Shown here one piece after another: positions 45,923 through 55,260 of a DNA stretch of 64,000 nucleotides (its first letter is position 1; the number at the start of each line of letters is the position of its first letter). Origin of the DNA: Actinacidiphila yanglinensis (GTDB lineage Bacteria; Actinomycetota; Actinomycetes; Streptomycetales; Streptomycetaceae). The notes beneath the pieces were generated by a model that saw nothing but the letters and a program-made list of their open reading frames with translations, ran no database searches and had not been told where the DNA came from. The DNA is taken from the NCBI RefSeq assembly GCF_900107965.1, contig NZ_FNVU01000030.1:1-64000 (forward strand). The letters run 5' to 3'. Made by a program: the position numbers and the translations under genes.

Positions 45923-47122
45923 GTGAACGTGCTGGACATCCTGCTCATCCTCGCCGCCGTGTGGTTCGCCGTGATCGGCTACCGGCAGGGCTTCGTCGTC
46001 GGCGTCATGTCGGTGATCGGCTTCCTCGGCGGCGGCCTGGCCGCCGTCTACCTGCTGCCGTTGCTGTGGGACAAGGCGACCGACAGCGCCACCCCGGGCT
46101 CGGTCGCGGTGATGTCCGCGGTGGTCCTCGTGATCGTGAGCGCGTCGGTGGGTCAGGCGTTCACCACGCACCTGGGCAACAAGGCGCGCACCCGGATCAC
46201 CTGGTCGCCCGCCAAGGCGCTGGACGCGAGCGGCGGGGCGCTGGTCAACGTGCTCGCGATGCTCCTCGTCGCATGGCTGATCGGCAGCGCCCTGGCCACC
46301 ACGACACTGCCGACGATAGGCCGCGAGGTGCGGTCCTCGAAGGTGCTGCTCGGGGTGTCCCAGGTGGTGCCGCCCTCCGCCGACACCTGGTTCACCAACT
46401 TCAGCGACACCCTCGCGCAGAACGGCCTGCCGCAGGTCTTCGGCACGTTCGGCTCCGAGCCGATCACGTCGGTGCCCGCCCCTGACCCGGCACTGGTCGG
46501 CAGCCCCGCGGTCGCCGACGCCCGCGGCAGCATCGTGAAGGTGGTCGGCACCGCGCCGAGCTGCGGGAAGGTACTGGAGGGCTCGGGCTTCGTGTTCGCC
46601 AAGGACCGGGTGATGACGAACGCGCACGTGGTCGGCGGCGTCTCCGAACCCACCGTGCAGGTCGGCGGGAAGGGGAGGCTGCACGACGCCCGGGTGGTGC
46701 TCTACGACTGGCAGCGCGACATCGCGGTCCTCGACGTGCCCGGACTGGATGCGCCGACCCTGCAGTTCGCCACGGGGAGCGAGCACAGCCGGGACGACGC
46801 CATCGTGGCGGGATTCCCGGAGAACGGCCCCTTCGACGTACGTGCCGCGCGTATCCGGGACCGGATCAAGGCCAGCGGGCCGGACATCTACCACCGCGGC
46901 ACCGTGCACCGCGACGTGTACTCGCTGTACGCGACCGTCCGGCAGGGGAACTCCGGCGGGCCGCTGCTGAGCACCGACGGGAAGGTCGCCGGTGTGGTCT
47001 TCGCGAAGTCCCTGGACGACTCCCACACGGGGTACGCACTGACCGCAGCCGAGGTGGCGCCGGACGTCACGGCGGGGCGTACCGCGGACCGGCAGGTCGA
47101 CACCCAGGGATGCGCGCTGTGA
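45923..47122 (+). CDS. MarP-like membrane serine protease
   Basis: A 399-residue protein. Four membrane helices fill residues 1-125 (CvpA-like), followed by a periplasmic trypsin-like domain. The triad is His235 in TNAHVVGG, Asp266 in DWQRDIAVL and Ser344 in GNSGGPL. Cys214 and Cys397 correspond to the disulfide that controls activity in M. tuberculosis MarP (Rv3671c), a protease needed for acid and oxidative stress resistance through peptidoglycan hydrolase processing. The GTG at 45923 is chosen; GTG at 45914 is an alternative. Confidence 0.9.
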   Translation: MNVLDILLILAAVWFAVIGYRQGFVVGVMSVIGFLGGGLAAVYLLPLLWDKATDSATPGSVAVMSAVVLVIVSASVGQAFTTHLGNKARTRITWSPAKALDASGGALVNVLAMLLVAWLIGSALATTTLPTIGREVRSSKVLLGVSQVVPPSADTWFTNFSDTLAQNGLPQVFGTFGSEPITSVPAPDPALVGSPAVADARGSIVKVVGTAPSCGKVLEGSGFVFAKDRVMTNAHVVGGVSEPTVQVGGKGRLHDARVVLYDWQRDIAVLDVPGLDAPTLQFATGSEHSRDDAIVAGFPENGPFDVRAARIRDRIKASGPDIYHRGTVHRDVYSLYATVRQGNSGGPLLSTDGKVAGVVFAKSLDDSHTGYALTAAEVAPDVTAGRTADRQVDTQGCAL

Positions 47123-47518
47123 CGTGCGACCCGAGGCGAACCCGAGGTGAAGAGGTGTGTACGGTCAGCCGCGTGCGGTGAGGCGGTGGGGGCTCAGTCC
47201 CTCACATGGCGGAGCCGCGCGCTGACCCAGCGCGCCCGACGGCCGAGTATGCGGGGAATGCCGAGCCGGCCTGCCCCCGTGGGGAGCAGGGTCATCCGGA
47301 CAGCCTGATCCGAGGCGGTGAAGCCGCGGTGCGTGCGTGATACGTCACGGTAGTCGTGCGTCCAACCCATACCGAGCTACGTGCCCGCGCCTCTTGGTCG
47401 GTAATCGCGCTCGGGTCGACCGATTGGCTTATGCGCCCGGCAATATGACGATCATCGGATGGTCGTACCGCGGCCTCGGTGGTCCGGTCCGGGTCACTCG
47501 GCGGTTCCGTCCGGGTCC
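47123..47518. other. Convergent intergenic region after marP-like gene
   Basis: 396 bases without a supported gene. A 33-codon frame on the minus strand (47194-47295) and an AT-richer patch with the dyad-like CGATCATCGGATGGTCG (about 47450) are visible. No clear terminator was found. Confidence 0.4.
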
Positions 47519-48517
47519 TCAGCGGTCCGGTTCCGGGTCCCTCAGCCAGTTGATCAGCTCGGCCGAGAACGCCGCCGGGTCCTCCTCGTGCGGGAAGTGC
47601 CCGAGGCCGTCGAAGAGCCGCCAGCGGTAGGGCGCCTCGACGTACTCCCCGTTGCCCGCCACGTTCTTGGTACCGATCGCCGGGTCGAGTGAGCCGTGCA
47701 TCTGCAGGGTGGGCACCCGGACCGGGCGCTTCATCCGCCGGTTGAACTGGAGCCCGTCGGGCCGGGCCATCGATCGCACCATCCAGCGGTACGGCTCCAC
47801 GGCGCAGTGCGCGGTGGACGGGATCTGCATGGCCTCGCGGTAGACGGTGATGGACTCCTCGTCCAGCGGCTGCGGGCCCGACCACTCCCGGATCAGCTTG
47901 CCGACCAGCGCGGCGTCGTCGGCGACGAGTTGGCGCTCGGGCACCCAGGGCCGCTGGAAGCCCCAGATGTAGCCGCCCGACCGGCTCTGCCGCAGGTCGG
48001 TGAGCATCGCGGCCCGCCAGCGCCGTGGGTGCGGCATCGAGCACACCGCCAGCCGCCGTACCAGCTTGGGCCGCATCGCCGCGGCGGTCCACGCGAGGTA
48101 GCCGCCGAGGTCGTGGCCGACCAGCGCGGCATCGGGTTCGCCGAGGGAGCGGATCACCCCTGTCACGTCGAGCGCCAGGTTGCCGGGGTCGTAGCCGCGG
48201 GGCGTGCGGTCGCTCCCGCCCACCCCGCGCAGGTCCATCGCGACCGCGCGGAAGCCCGCGTCGGCGAGCGCGGTGAGCTGGTGCCGCCAGGCCCACCAGA
48301 ACTGCGGGAAGCCGTGCAGGAGCAGCACGAGCGGGCCGTCGCCGGCCTCGGCGATGTGGAAGCGGGCGCCGTTGGCGGCCACGTCGCGGTGGGTCCAGGG
48401 ACCGTCGAGGCGGGGGACCTGCACGCCTCGGCCGCGCTCCGGGCCGCTTCGGCCGGTTCCGTCCTGCACCGGGCTGGGCCGGTTGGGCTGGTTGGGCGAC
48501 CTGGCGGCGAGGTTCAT
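47519..48517 (-). CDS. Epoxide-hydrolase-like alpha/beta hydrolase
   Basis: A 332-residue hydrolase. HGFPQFWWAWRHQ gives the oxyanion HGxP motif, the nucleophile is Asp in GHDLGGYLAW (near 137), a lid tyrosine lies in SITVYREAMQIP, and the base His in GLGHFPHEEDP near the C-terminus. An aspartate nucleophile points to epoxide hydrolase or dehalogenase chemistry rather than esterase. The position next to the MarP-like gene matches mycobacterial EphE. The first 40 residues are a poorly conserved leader, so the true start may be internal. Confidence 0.85.
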   Translation of the reverse strand: MNLAARSPNQPNRPSPVQDGTGRSGPERGRGVQVPRLDGPWTHRDVAANGARFHIAEAGDGPLVLLLHGFPQFWWAWRHQLTALADAGFRAVAMDLRGVGGSDRTPRGYDPGNLALDVTGVIRSLGEPDAALVGHDLGGYLAWTAAAMRPKLVRRLAVCSMPHPRRWRAAMLTDLRQSRSGGYIWGFQRPWVPERQLVADDAALVGKLIREWSGPQPLDEESITVYREAMQIPSTAHCAVEPYRWMVRSMARPDGLQFNRRMKRPVRVPTLQMHGSLDPAIGTKNVAGNGEYVEAPYRWRLFDGLGHFPHEEDPAAFSAELINWLRDPEPDR

Positions 48518-48530
48518 GCTGACGAGCGTG

Positions 48531-49007
48531 TCACATCTTCGATTCGAGCGCGGGCGCCGCGGCCGTTGCGCCGACCGGCTTGGCGTCCTGCGGCTCGACC
48601 GGGCGCGCGTGCGGCTTCGCCTTCTGGAGGACCGCGGCGGTCTTCTTGGCCGAGTCGATCGAGCGCTCCGGCTTCTTCACCTTCTTGAACCGGCCGTACG
48701 CCAGAAGTGCGAGCACCGCGAAGATGAGCAGATAAGCGCCGAACACGATGAAGAACGACCAGCCGAGGGTGATGCCCAGCGCGTGAATGCCCAGCGCGGC
48801 CGCCACGCTGCCGACCGGCACCGCGAAGAAGAGTGCGGCCAGCGCCATGATCAGGGCGCCGCTGCCGACCGCGGCACGTTTCGCGTCCTGCCTGATCTCG
48901 GTCTTGGCCAGCGCGATCTCGTCGTGCACCAGGGCGGACAGTTCTGCCGTGGCAGCGGAGAACAGCTCGCCGAGGCTGCGCTCGTCACCGTTCGAGGCTG
49001 GGCTCAT
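48531..49007 (-). CDS. Holin-X family membrane protein
   Basis: A 158-residue protein of the actinobacterial Holin-X (phage holin family) type. An amphipathic helix (LSALVHDEIALAKTEIRQDA) is followed by two membrane helices (about 48-72 and 80-105) and a Lys/Pro/Ala-rich tail. Despite the family name it is a chromosomal envelope protein, found beside epoxide hydrolase and nhaA in related genomes. It may be cotranscribed with the hydrolase downstream. The function is unknown. Confidence 0.8.
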   Translation of the reverse strand: MSPASNGDERSLGELFSAATAELSALVHDEIALAKTEIRQDAKRAAVGSGALIMALAALFFAVPVGSVAAALGIHALGITLGWSFFIVFGAYLLIFAVLALLAYGRFKKVKKPERSIDSAKKTAAVLQKAKPHARPVEPQDAKPVGATAAAPALESKM

Positions 49008-49086
49008 CGAGTCCTCCGTGGTTGTTGCGCCGCTTCGCTGCGGGTCGTGGTGGTCCGGTCAAGTGAACGTCTGCCCCGATCATGCC

Positions 49087-50487
49087 TTACGCGCCGTCAG
49101 GGCCGCCCGCGTCCCTGTCCTGCCGCGCCAGTGCGGCGAGCCTGCGGTGCTCGGCGGCTTTGCGCTCCAGGATCTCGGCCATCCGTACGTGGTAGGCGAA
49201 CCGGTCCTGCACGTAGATGTCGGGGATGCCGTCCTCGTCGTCGTCCCGCTCCTCCTCCGCGGTCAGCGCGCGGTACCTGTTGTTGCGGAGTTTGAGCAGA
49301 ACCGCGGCCAGTAGCGCCGCGATGAGGGAGCCGACCAGGACGGCGGCCTTGGCCTCGTCGGCGAGCCGCGGGTGGGCGGCGAAGGCGAGTTCGCCGATCA
49401 GGAGGGAGACGGTGAAGCCGATCCCGGACAGGGTCGCGAGGGCGAGAACGTCCGGCCAGCTCAGGTCGGGGTTGAGCTTCGCGCGGGTGAAGCGGACGGC
49501 CAGCCAGGTGCCGCAGAACACGCCCAGCGTCTTGCCGAAGACCAGGCCGAGGACGACGCCGAGCGTCTCGGGGCGGCGGAACACGTCGCCGAGCGCACCG
49601 CCGGAGACCGACACGCCGGCCGCGAACAGTGCGAACAGCGGGACGGCCAGGCCCGCCGACAGCGGCCGCACCAGGTGCTCGATGCGTTCGGCGGGTGCCT
49701 GCTCCTCGCCCTCCCGGCGGGTACAGCGCAGCATCAGGCCCATGGCGACACCCGAAATCGTGGCGTGGACACCGCTGTTGTACATCAGCGCCCAAGTGAC
49801 GAGTGCGAGCGGGACGTACACGTACCAGCCGTGCACCGCCACGCGTTGCAGCAGCCAGAACAGCACCAGGCACGCCACCGCGCCGGCCAGCGCCGCGTAG
49901 TCGAGGTCGGAGGTGAAGAAGATCGCGATGATCAGGATCGCGAGGAGGTCGTCGACGACGGCGAGGGTGAGCAGGAAGGCGCGCAGCGCGGAGGGAAGCG
50001 CGGTGCCCAGGACGGCGAGTACGGCCAGCGCGAAGGCGATGTCGGTGGCGGTCGGCACCGCCCAGCCCTTGAGGGAGCCGCCCCCCGCGACGTTGACGAC
50101 GGTGTAGACGACCGCGGGGAGGGCCATGCCGCACACGGCCGCGACGACGGGGAGCGCCGCCTTGGCCGGTTCGTGCAACTCGCCTGTGACGAGCTCGCGT
50201 TTGAGTTCGATCCCCGCGACGAAGAAGAACACGGCGAGCAGGCCGTCGGCGGTCCAGTGCGCGACGGACAGGTACAGGCCGACCGCGGACGGGCCGAAGT
50301 GGAAGTCGGAGGCGGTCTCATAGCTGTGGTGGAGGGTGTTCGCCCAGATGAGGGCGACGACGGCGGAGAGCAGCAGCAGGATGCCGCCGACGGTCTCGGT
50401 GCGCAGGGCGTCGGCGACGAAGTTCCGTTCGGGCAGGGGGAGGCGGTCGAGCAGCACGGAGGAGCGGCGGGGTGACTGCTCGGTCAC
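49087..50487 (-). CDS. nhaA: Na+/H+ antiporter NhaA
   Basis: A 466-residue antiporter with about twelve membrane helices. The ion-binding aspartates lie in the VVDDLLAIL helix, next to the characteristic ATDIAFALAVL helix, and the pH-sensing N-terminal region holds FVAGIELKRELVTGEL. It exports sodium in exchange for protons. The last 70 residues form a charged cytoplasmic tail (EEERDDDEDGIPD then a helix EILERKAAEHRRL) longer than in E. coli. The GTG at 50487 has AGGAGG upstream and is preferred over upstream starts. Confidence 0.93.
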   Translation of the reverse strand: MTEQSPRRSSVLLDRLPLPERNFVADALRTETVGGILLLLSAVVALIWANTLHHSYETASDFHFGPSAVGLYLSVAHWTADGLLAVFFFVAGIELKRELVTGELHEPAKAALPVVAAVCGMALPAVVYTVVNVAGGGSLKGWAVPTATDIAFALAVLAVLGTALPSALRAFLLTLAVVDDLLAILIIAIFFTSDLDYAALAGAVACLVLFWLLQRVAVHGWYVYVPLALVTWALMYNSGVHATISGVAMGLMLRCTRREGEEQAPAERIEHLVRPLSAGLAVPLFALFAAGVSVSGGALGDVFRRPETLGVVLGLVFGKTLGVFCGTWLAVRFTRAKLNPDLSWPDVLALATLSGIGFTVSLLIGELAFAAHPRLADEAKAAVLVGSLIAALLAAVLLKLRNNRYRALTAEEERDDDEDGIPDIYVQDRFAYHVRMAEILERKAAEHRRLAALARQDRDAGGPDGA

Positions 50488-50623
50488 GGGCGCGGCCTCC
50501 TGGGCGTCGATGCCTGCGGGGACACAGGTCTCCTGTGTGCCGACCAGACGTACCGGCGCGTCCACCAGTCTTGTCGCGTTGGCGGGGTGAGGGGGGATCG
50601 GATTAGCCCGGAGGAGTGAAGCG

Positions 50624-50663
50624 CGAAGGGCGCCCGCACTCATAGGAGTGAGGGCGCCCTTCG
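50624..50663 (-). terminator. Terminator of acs
   Basis: CGAAGGGCGCCC (50624-50635) pairs perfectly with GGGCGCCCTTCG (50652-50663), a 12-bp stem located 68 bases past the acs stop and before nhaA. Confidence 0.82.
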
Positions 50664-50730
50664 AGGGGTCGTGCCGGTCGTACCGTTCGTTCCGGGGGTG
50701 CGGCGGTGTGCTTGTGCGGGACTTCCGGGG

Positions 50731-52689
50731 TCAGTCCTCGCTGGGCGCCGAGGGCAGCTTGCTCTGGATGAGGTCCATGACGGAGGAGTCCGTGAGCGTC
50801 GTGACGTCACCCAGGGCGCGGTTCTCCGCGACGTCGCGCAGCAGGCGGCGCATGATCTTGCCGGACCGGGTCTTGGGCAGCTCGGAGACGATCAGGATGC
50901 GCTTGGGCTTGGCGATCGGGCCGAGGGTCTTCCCGACGTGGTCGCGCAGTTCTCCGGCGAGTTCGGCACTGTCCTCGGCGGTGCCGCGCAGGATGACGAA
51001 CGCGACGATGGCCTGCCCGGTGGTCTCGTCGGCGGCGCCGACCACGGCGGACTCGGCGACCTTGGGGTGCGAGACGAGCGCGGACTCGACCTCAGTGGTG
51101 GAGATGTTGTGGCCCGAGATCAGCATCACGTCGTCGACCCGGCCGAGCAGCCAGATGTCGCCGTCGTCGTCCTTCTTCGCGCCATCGCCGGCGAAGTAGC
51201 GGCCGGGGAAGCGGGACCAGTAGGTGTCGATGTACCGCTGGTCGTCGCCCCAGATGGTGCGGAGCATCGACGGCCAGGGCTCGGTGAGCACCAGGTAGCC
51301 GCCGGAACCGTCGGGCACCTCGTTCGCCTCGTCGTCCACCACCGTGGCCGAGATGCCGGGTAGCGGGGTCTGCGCCGAGCCGGGCTTGGTCTCCGTGACA
51401 CCGGGCAGCGGGCTGATCATCATGGCACCGGTCTCGGTCTGCCACCACGTGTCCACGATCGGGGTATGGCCGCTGCCGATGTGCTCCCGGTACCAGACCC
51501 ACGCCTCGGGGTTGATCGGCTCGCCGACGCTGCCGAGAACGCGCAGGCTGCTCAGGTCGAAGCCGGCGGGGATGTCGTCACCCCACTTCATGAAGGTGCG
51601 GATCGCCGTCGGCGCGGTGTAGAGGATCGTCACGCCGTACTTCTGCACGATCTCCCAGAACCGGCCCTGGTGCGGGGTGTCGGGCGTCCCCTCGTAGATC
51701 ACCTGGGTCGCGCCGTTGGAAAGCGGGCCGTAGACGATGTACGAGTGCCCGGTGACCCAGCCGATGTCGGCGGTGCACCAGTAGACGTCGGTCTCCGGCT
51801 TGAGGTCGAAGACGGCGTGGTGGGTGTAGCTGGCCTGGGTGAGGTAGCCGCCCGAGGTGTGCAGGATGCCTTTCGGCTTCCCGGTGGTGCCCGAGGTGTA
51901 GAGGATGAACAGCGGCTGCTCGGCCTCGAACGCCTCGGGGATGTGCTCGGTGGACTGCCGGCCGGTGATCTCGTGCCACCACACGTCGCGGCCCTCGGTC
52001 CACGCCACGTCCTGCCCGGTGCGGCGGATCACCAGGACGTGCTCGACCTGCGGGGTGCGGGCCACCGCGTCGTCGATCGCGGGCTTGAGCGCCGACGGCT
52101 TGCCCCGGCGGTACCCGCCGTCGGCGGTGATGACCAGCTTGGCGTCGGCGTCGTCGATCCGGGACGCGACCGCGTCGGCGGAGAAGCCGCCGAAGACCAC
52201 CGAGTGCGCGGCGCCGATCCGGGCGCAGGCGAGCATCGCCACCACGGCCTCAGGGATCATCGGCAGGTAGACCGCGACCCGGTCGCCCTTGCCGACGCCG
52301 AGCTCGGTCAGGGCGTTGGCGGCGCGGGACACCTCGTCCTTCAACTCCGCGTACGTCACGGCCCGCGTGTCGCCCGGCTCGCCCTCGAAGTGTATGGCGA
52401 CGCGGTCGCCGTGCCCTGCCTCGACGTGTCGGTCCACGCAGTTGTACGCGACGTTGAGCCGCCCGTCGGCGAACCACTTGGCGAACGGCGGGTTGGACCA
52501 GTCAAGCGTCTGGGTGGGCTCGGTCTCCCAGGTCAGGCGACGGGCCTGCTCGGCCCAGAAGCCCAACCGGTCGGCCTTGGCCTGTTCGTACGCGGCCGCG
52601 GTGACGTTGGCCGCCGCGGCCAGTTCTTTCGGGGGAGCAAACCGCCGCTCCTCCTTCAGCAGGTTGGCCAGGCTCTCGTTGCTGCTCAC
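50731..52689 (-). CDS. acs: Acetyl-CoA synthetase
   Basis: A 652-residue AMP-forming acetate:CoA ligase. The P-loop YTSGTTGKPKGILHTSGG lies near 270, the acetate-pocket Trp in VDTWWQTETGAMM near 415 and the hinge DDVMLISGHNISTTEVES near 527. The C-terminal acetylation-control lysine is in PKTRSGKIMRRLLRD near 616, so activity is likely regulated by acetylation/deacetylation. It activates acetate for central metabolism. It ends in a strong hairpin. M. tuberculosis has acs in the same block. Confidence 0.97.
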   Translation of the reverse strand: MSSNESLANLLKEERRFAPPKELAAAANVTAAAYEQAKADRLGFWAEQARRLTWETEPTQTLDWSNPPFAKWFADGRLNVAYNCVDRHVEAGHGDRVAIHFEGEPGDTRAVTYAELKDEVSRAANALTELGVGKGDRVAVYLPMIPEAVVAMLACARIGAAHSVVFGGFSADAVASRIDDADAKLVITADGGYRRGKPSALKPAIDDAVARTPQVEHVLVIRRTGQDVAWTEGRDVWWHEITGRQSTEHIPEAFEAEQPLFILYTSGTTGKPKGILHTSGGYLTQASYTHHAVFDLKPETDVYWCTADIGWVTGHSYIVYGPLSNGATQVIYEGTPDTPHQGRFWEIVQKYGVTILYTAPTAIRTFMKWGDDIPAGFDLSSLRVLGSVGEPINPEAWVWYREHIGSGHTPIVDTWWQTETGAMMISPLPGVTETKPGSAQTPLPGISATVVDDEANEVPDGSGGYLVLTEPWPSMLRTIWGDDQRYIDTYWSRFPGRYFAGDGAKKDDDGDIWLLGRVDDVMLISGHNISTTEVESALVSHPKVAESAVVGAADETTGQAIVAFVILRGTAEDSAELAGELRDHVGKTLGPIAKPKRILIVSELPKTRSGKIMRRLLRDVAENRALGDVTTLTDSSVMDLIQSKLPSAPSED

Positions 52690-52776
52690 GCCAGCTCCTT
52701 GTCAGGGTGTCCCAGATGTCCCGGCACTACCTCATCAGTCCTGGCGCACCCTGACAAGAGCTCATCGAGAAATGGT

Positions 52777-55086
52777 TTAGACCTTTGTGATCAGGGTGGC
52801 GGCCGGCTCGCCGGGAGGGTCCGCGGGCGGTCCGGGTGCGGCGGCTTCGGGCAGCACCGCGGTGAACACCCCGGTCGGGCGGTCCAGGATGTACGCCTGC
52901 GCCTCGGCGACGTGGAAGTACATCCCGTGCAACTGGAGGGTGCCGTCGACGACCCGGCGGGCCACGCGCGGATGGGCCGTCAGATGCTCCAGCTGGGTGA
53001 TGACGTTGGCCAGCGCGAGGCGTTCCTGGTCGTCGGCCACGGGGCGGTCGGCGAGGGAGGGGACGGCGGCCGGCATGGTGACGGCCGGGGTGGCGGGGAT
53101 AGGGGCGTCATGAGCGGGGGCCCGGCCGCTGTCGGTGCTGTCGCCGGCGAGGCGGGCCAGGCTGGGTCGGCCATGGCGCAGCCACCTGGCCAGCGGGGTC
53201 TGCGCGCCCGGTTCGTGATCGGAGCCGAGCAGAGCCTGCATCGCCCCGCATCCGGAGTGCCCGCACACGGTGATGCCGGAGACCTGGAGCACATCGACGG
53301 CGTACTCCACGGCGGCGGCCACCGAGTCGCAGGAATCGTCGGAACCGGGCGGCGGCACCATGTTGCCGACGTTGCGGACCGTGAACAGGTCGCCCGGTCC
53401 GCTGGAGGTGATCATGCTGGTGATCAGCCGGGAGTCGGCGCAGGTCAGGAAGAGGTGACCGGGGCTCTGGCCCTCCCGCGCGAGTCTCGCCAGCTCGTCC
53501 CGCACCAGCGGCGCGGTGTGGCGCTGGAAGTTGCTGACCCCGCCCAGGAGTTGGCCGCCACTGGTCGCCGGGGCCGCCACCGGCCGGGTGCAGTGGTGGT
53601 TTCGCCATGGTGTCCAGGGCCGGCACGCGTGAGAGCTGACCGGCTCGCTGACGGTCCGGCCGGCCGCGTCGCCGAGCATCGCGTGGCCGCCGCGCGAACG
53701 GTGCCGCGTGCACCAGGCGTTGAGCGCCTCGTAGGCGGCGTGGTCCATGAACGAGCCGTCCAACTCCACCATCACGCTGGCCTGCGCCGGGACCTCGGCA
53801 AGCGCTTTGGTCAGCCGTGGCACCGCGAGGAACGTCAACTGCCCGCTGACCCGCACCCGGTGGCACCCCTCTTCCGCGCTGACGCTGACCCGCGTGTGGG
53901 TGAGGCTGCGCAGCGCGAGGACGACCGCGACGGCGATGCCGGCGAGCACGCCCTGGAGCACGCCGAAGACCACCACGGTGCCGAGGGTCACCGCGTACAC
54001 CGGGAACTCCCGGTGGCGCTGGATGTGTCGGATGTGCGCGAAGCTGACCATGCGCATGCCGACCAGCATCACCAGAGCGGCGAGCGCCGCGAGCGGGATC
54101 TGCTCCAGGATGCCCGCCGCGAGCCCCGCGCACGACAGCACCCAGACGCCGTGCAGCACCGTGGACCGGCGGGTGCGCGCGCCCGCCTCGACGTTGGCCG
54201 AGCCGCGCATCGCGCCGCCCGCCACCGGCAGGCCGCCGAGCAGACCGGACATGACGTTGGCGGCACCCTGGCCGAGCAGTTCGCGGTCGAGGCGGGCCGG
54301 CGGTGCGTGCGGTCCCGGGCGCTTGCTCTGGAGGGCGTCCACGGCGACGGCCGACAGCAGCGACTCCATGCTTGCCACCAGGGTGACGGTCAGGACCGCC
54401 GCGACGACGGCCGTCACGGGTCCACCGGGGACGGCCGGCAGTCCTGGGGCGCTCCAACGGGGCAACTCCACCCGCGGCATCGACCATGCCGCGCTCGCCG
54501 CGGTGGCCAGCGCGATCGCCGCCAGCGGTGCGGGCACCGCACGCAGCATCCGGGCCCGGCCGCGCAGCCGCGGCCAGCCGATCAGCACGGCCAGGGTGAG
54601 GGCTCCGATGACCGGGGTGGTGCGATGGGCGTGCACCAACTGTTCCGGCAGCGCCGCGAGGTTGGCGACGGCGGAGATCTGCGGGGTGCCGCCGAGCACG
54701 ACGTGCAGTTGGCCGACCGCGATGACCATACCGATGCCGGCGAGCATGCCGTGCACGATGGCCGGGCTGACCGCGAGCGCGGCTCTGGCCACCCGCAGCC
54801 CGCCGAGCAGCAACTGCGCCAGGCCGGCCAGCACGGTGATCGCGCAGGTGGCACGCCAGCCGTAGCGGTCGACCAGGCCCGCGGTCACCACGACCAGGCT
54901 GGTGGCACCGCCGCTGACCTGTAGCGGCGCTCCGCCCAGCGACCCGGCGACGATGCCGCCGACGGCTGCCGCGACCAGACCGGACTGCAAGGGGGCTCCG
55001 GTCGCGAGCGCGATGCCGAGCGACAGGGGCACGGCGATCAGGAAAACGGTGATCGACGCGGACAGATCAGGCCGCAGGCTTCTCAT
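52777..55086 (-). CDS. SulP transporter fused to beta-carbonic anhydrase
   Basis: A 769-residue fusion. Residues 1-400 are a SulP anion transporter with ten or more membrane helices; a STAS-like segment (about 415-490) follows, then a beta-carbonic anhydrase domain (about 520-735) with zinc ligands in CADSRL near 552 and CGHSGCGAM near 611. It would move bicarbonate or another anion and interconvert it with CO2 at the inner membrane face. Related fusions are known, for example M. tuberculosis Rv3273. GGAGTGGGGA precedes the chosen ATG at 55086; an upstream ATG at 55125 also exists. Confidence 0.9.
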   Translation of the reverse strand: MRSLRPDLSASITVFLIAVPLSLGIALATGAPLQSGLVAAAVGGIVAGSLGGAPLQVSGGATSLVVVTAGLVDRYGWRATCAITVLAGLAQLLLGGLRVARAALAVSPAIVHGMLAGIGMVIAVGQLHVVLGGTPQISAVANLAALPEQLVHAHRTTPVIGALTLAVLIGWPRLRGRARMLRAVPAPLAAIALATAASAAWSMPRVELPRWSAPGLPAVPGGPVTAVVAAVLTVTLVASMESLLSAVAVDALQSKRPGPHAPPARLDRELLGQGAANVMSGLLGGLPVAGGAMRGSANVEAGARTRRSTVLHGVWVLSCAGLAAGILEQIPLAALAALVMLVGMRMVSFAHIRHIQRHREFPVYAVTLGTVVVFGVLQGVLAGIAVAVVLALRSLTHTRVSVSAEEGCHRVRVSGQLTFLAVPRLTKALAEVPAQASVMVELDGSFMDHAAYEALNAWCTRHRSRGGHAMLGDAAGRTVSEPVSSHACRPWTPWRNHHCTRPVAAPATSGGQLLGGVSNFQRHTAPLVRDELARLAREGQSPGHLFLTCADSRLITSMITSSGPGDLFTVRNVGNMVPPPGSDDSCDSVAAAVEYAVDVLQVSGITVCGHSGCGAMQALLGSDHEPGAQTPLARWLRHGRPSLARLAGDSTDSGRAPAHDAPIPATPAVTMPAAVPSLADRPVADDQERLALANVITQLEHLTAHPRVARRVVDGTLQLHGMYFHVAEAQAYILDRPTGVFTAVLPEAAAPGPPADPPGEPAATLITKV

Positions 55087-55260
55087 GGACTCCCCACTCC
55101 TCATTCCCTCGACACTCCCAAGCATCTGTAAATGGAGGGTAATGGAGCGATTGCGGAGAGTGAAGTATGGAGCCCGAATCCCTGTGCTATTTCCGTCTTT
55201 CGAGTGAATTGTGCTGCGCGGAGGTGAGTTGGACTCGCGTGATGGGGAGTGACCCTGCGG

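Noticed and set aside
47194..47295. A 33-residue minus-strand ORF after the MarP-like gene
   Set aside because: It reads plausibly but is short, lacks a clear ribosome site and matches no family I know.
51466..54924. A 1152-codon open frame on the plus strand
   Set aside because: It is antisense to acs and the SulP-carbonic anhydrase gene, whose motifs are clear; long shadow frames are normal at this GC content.
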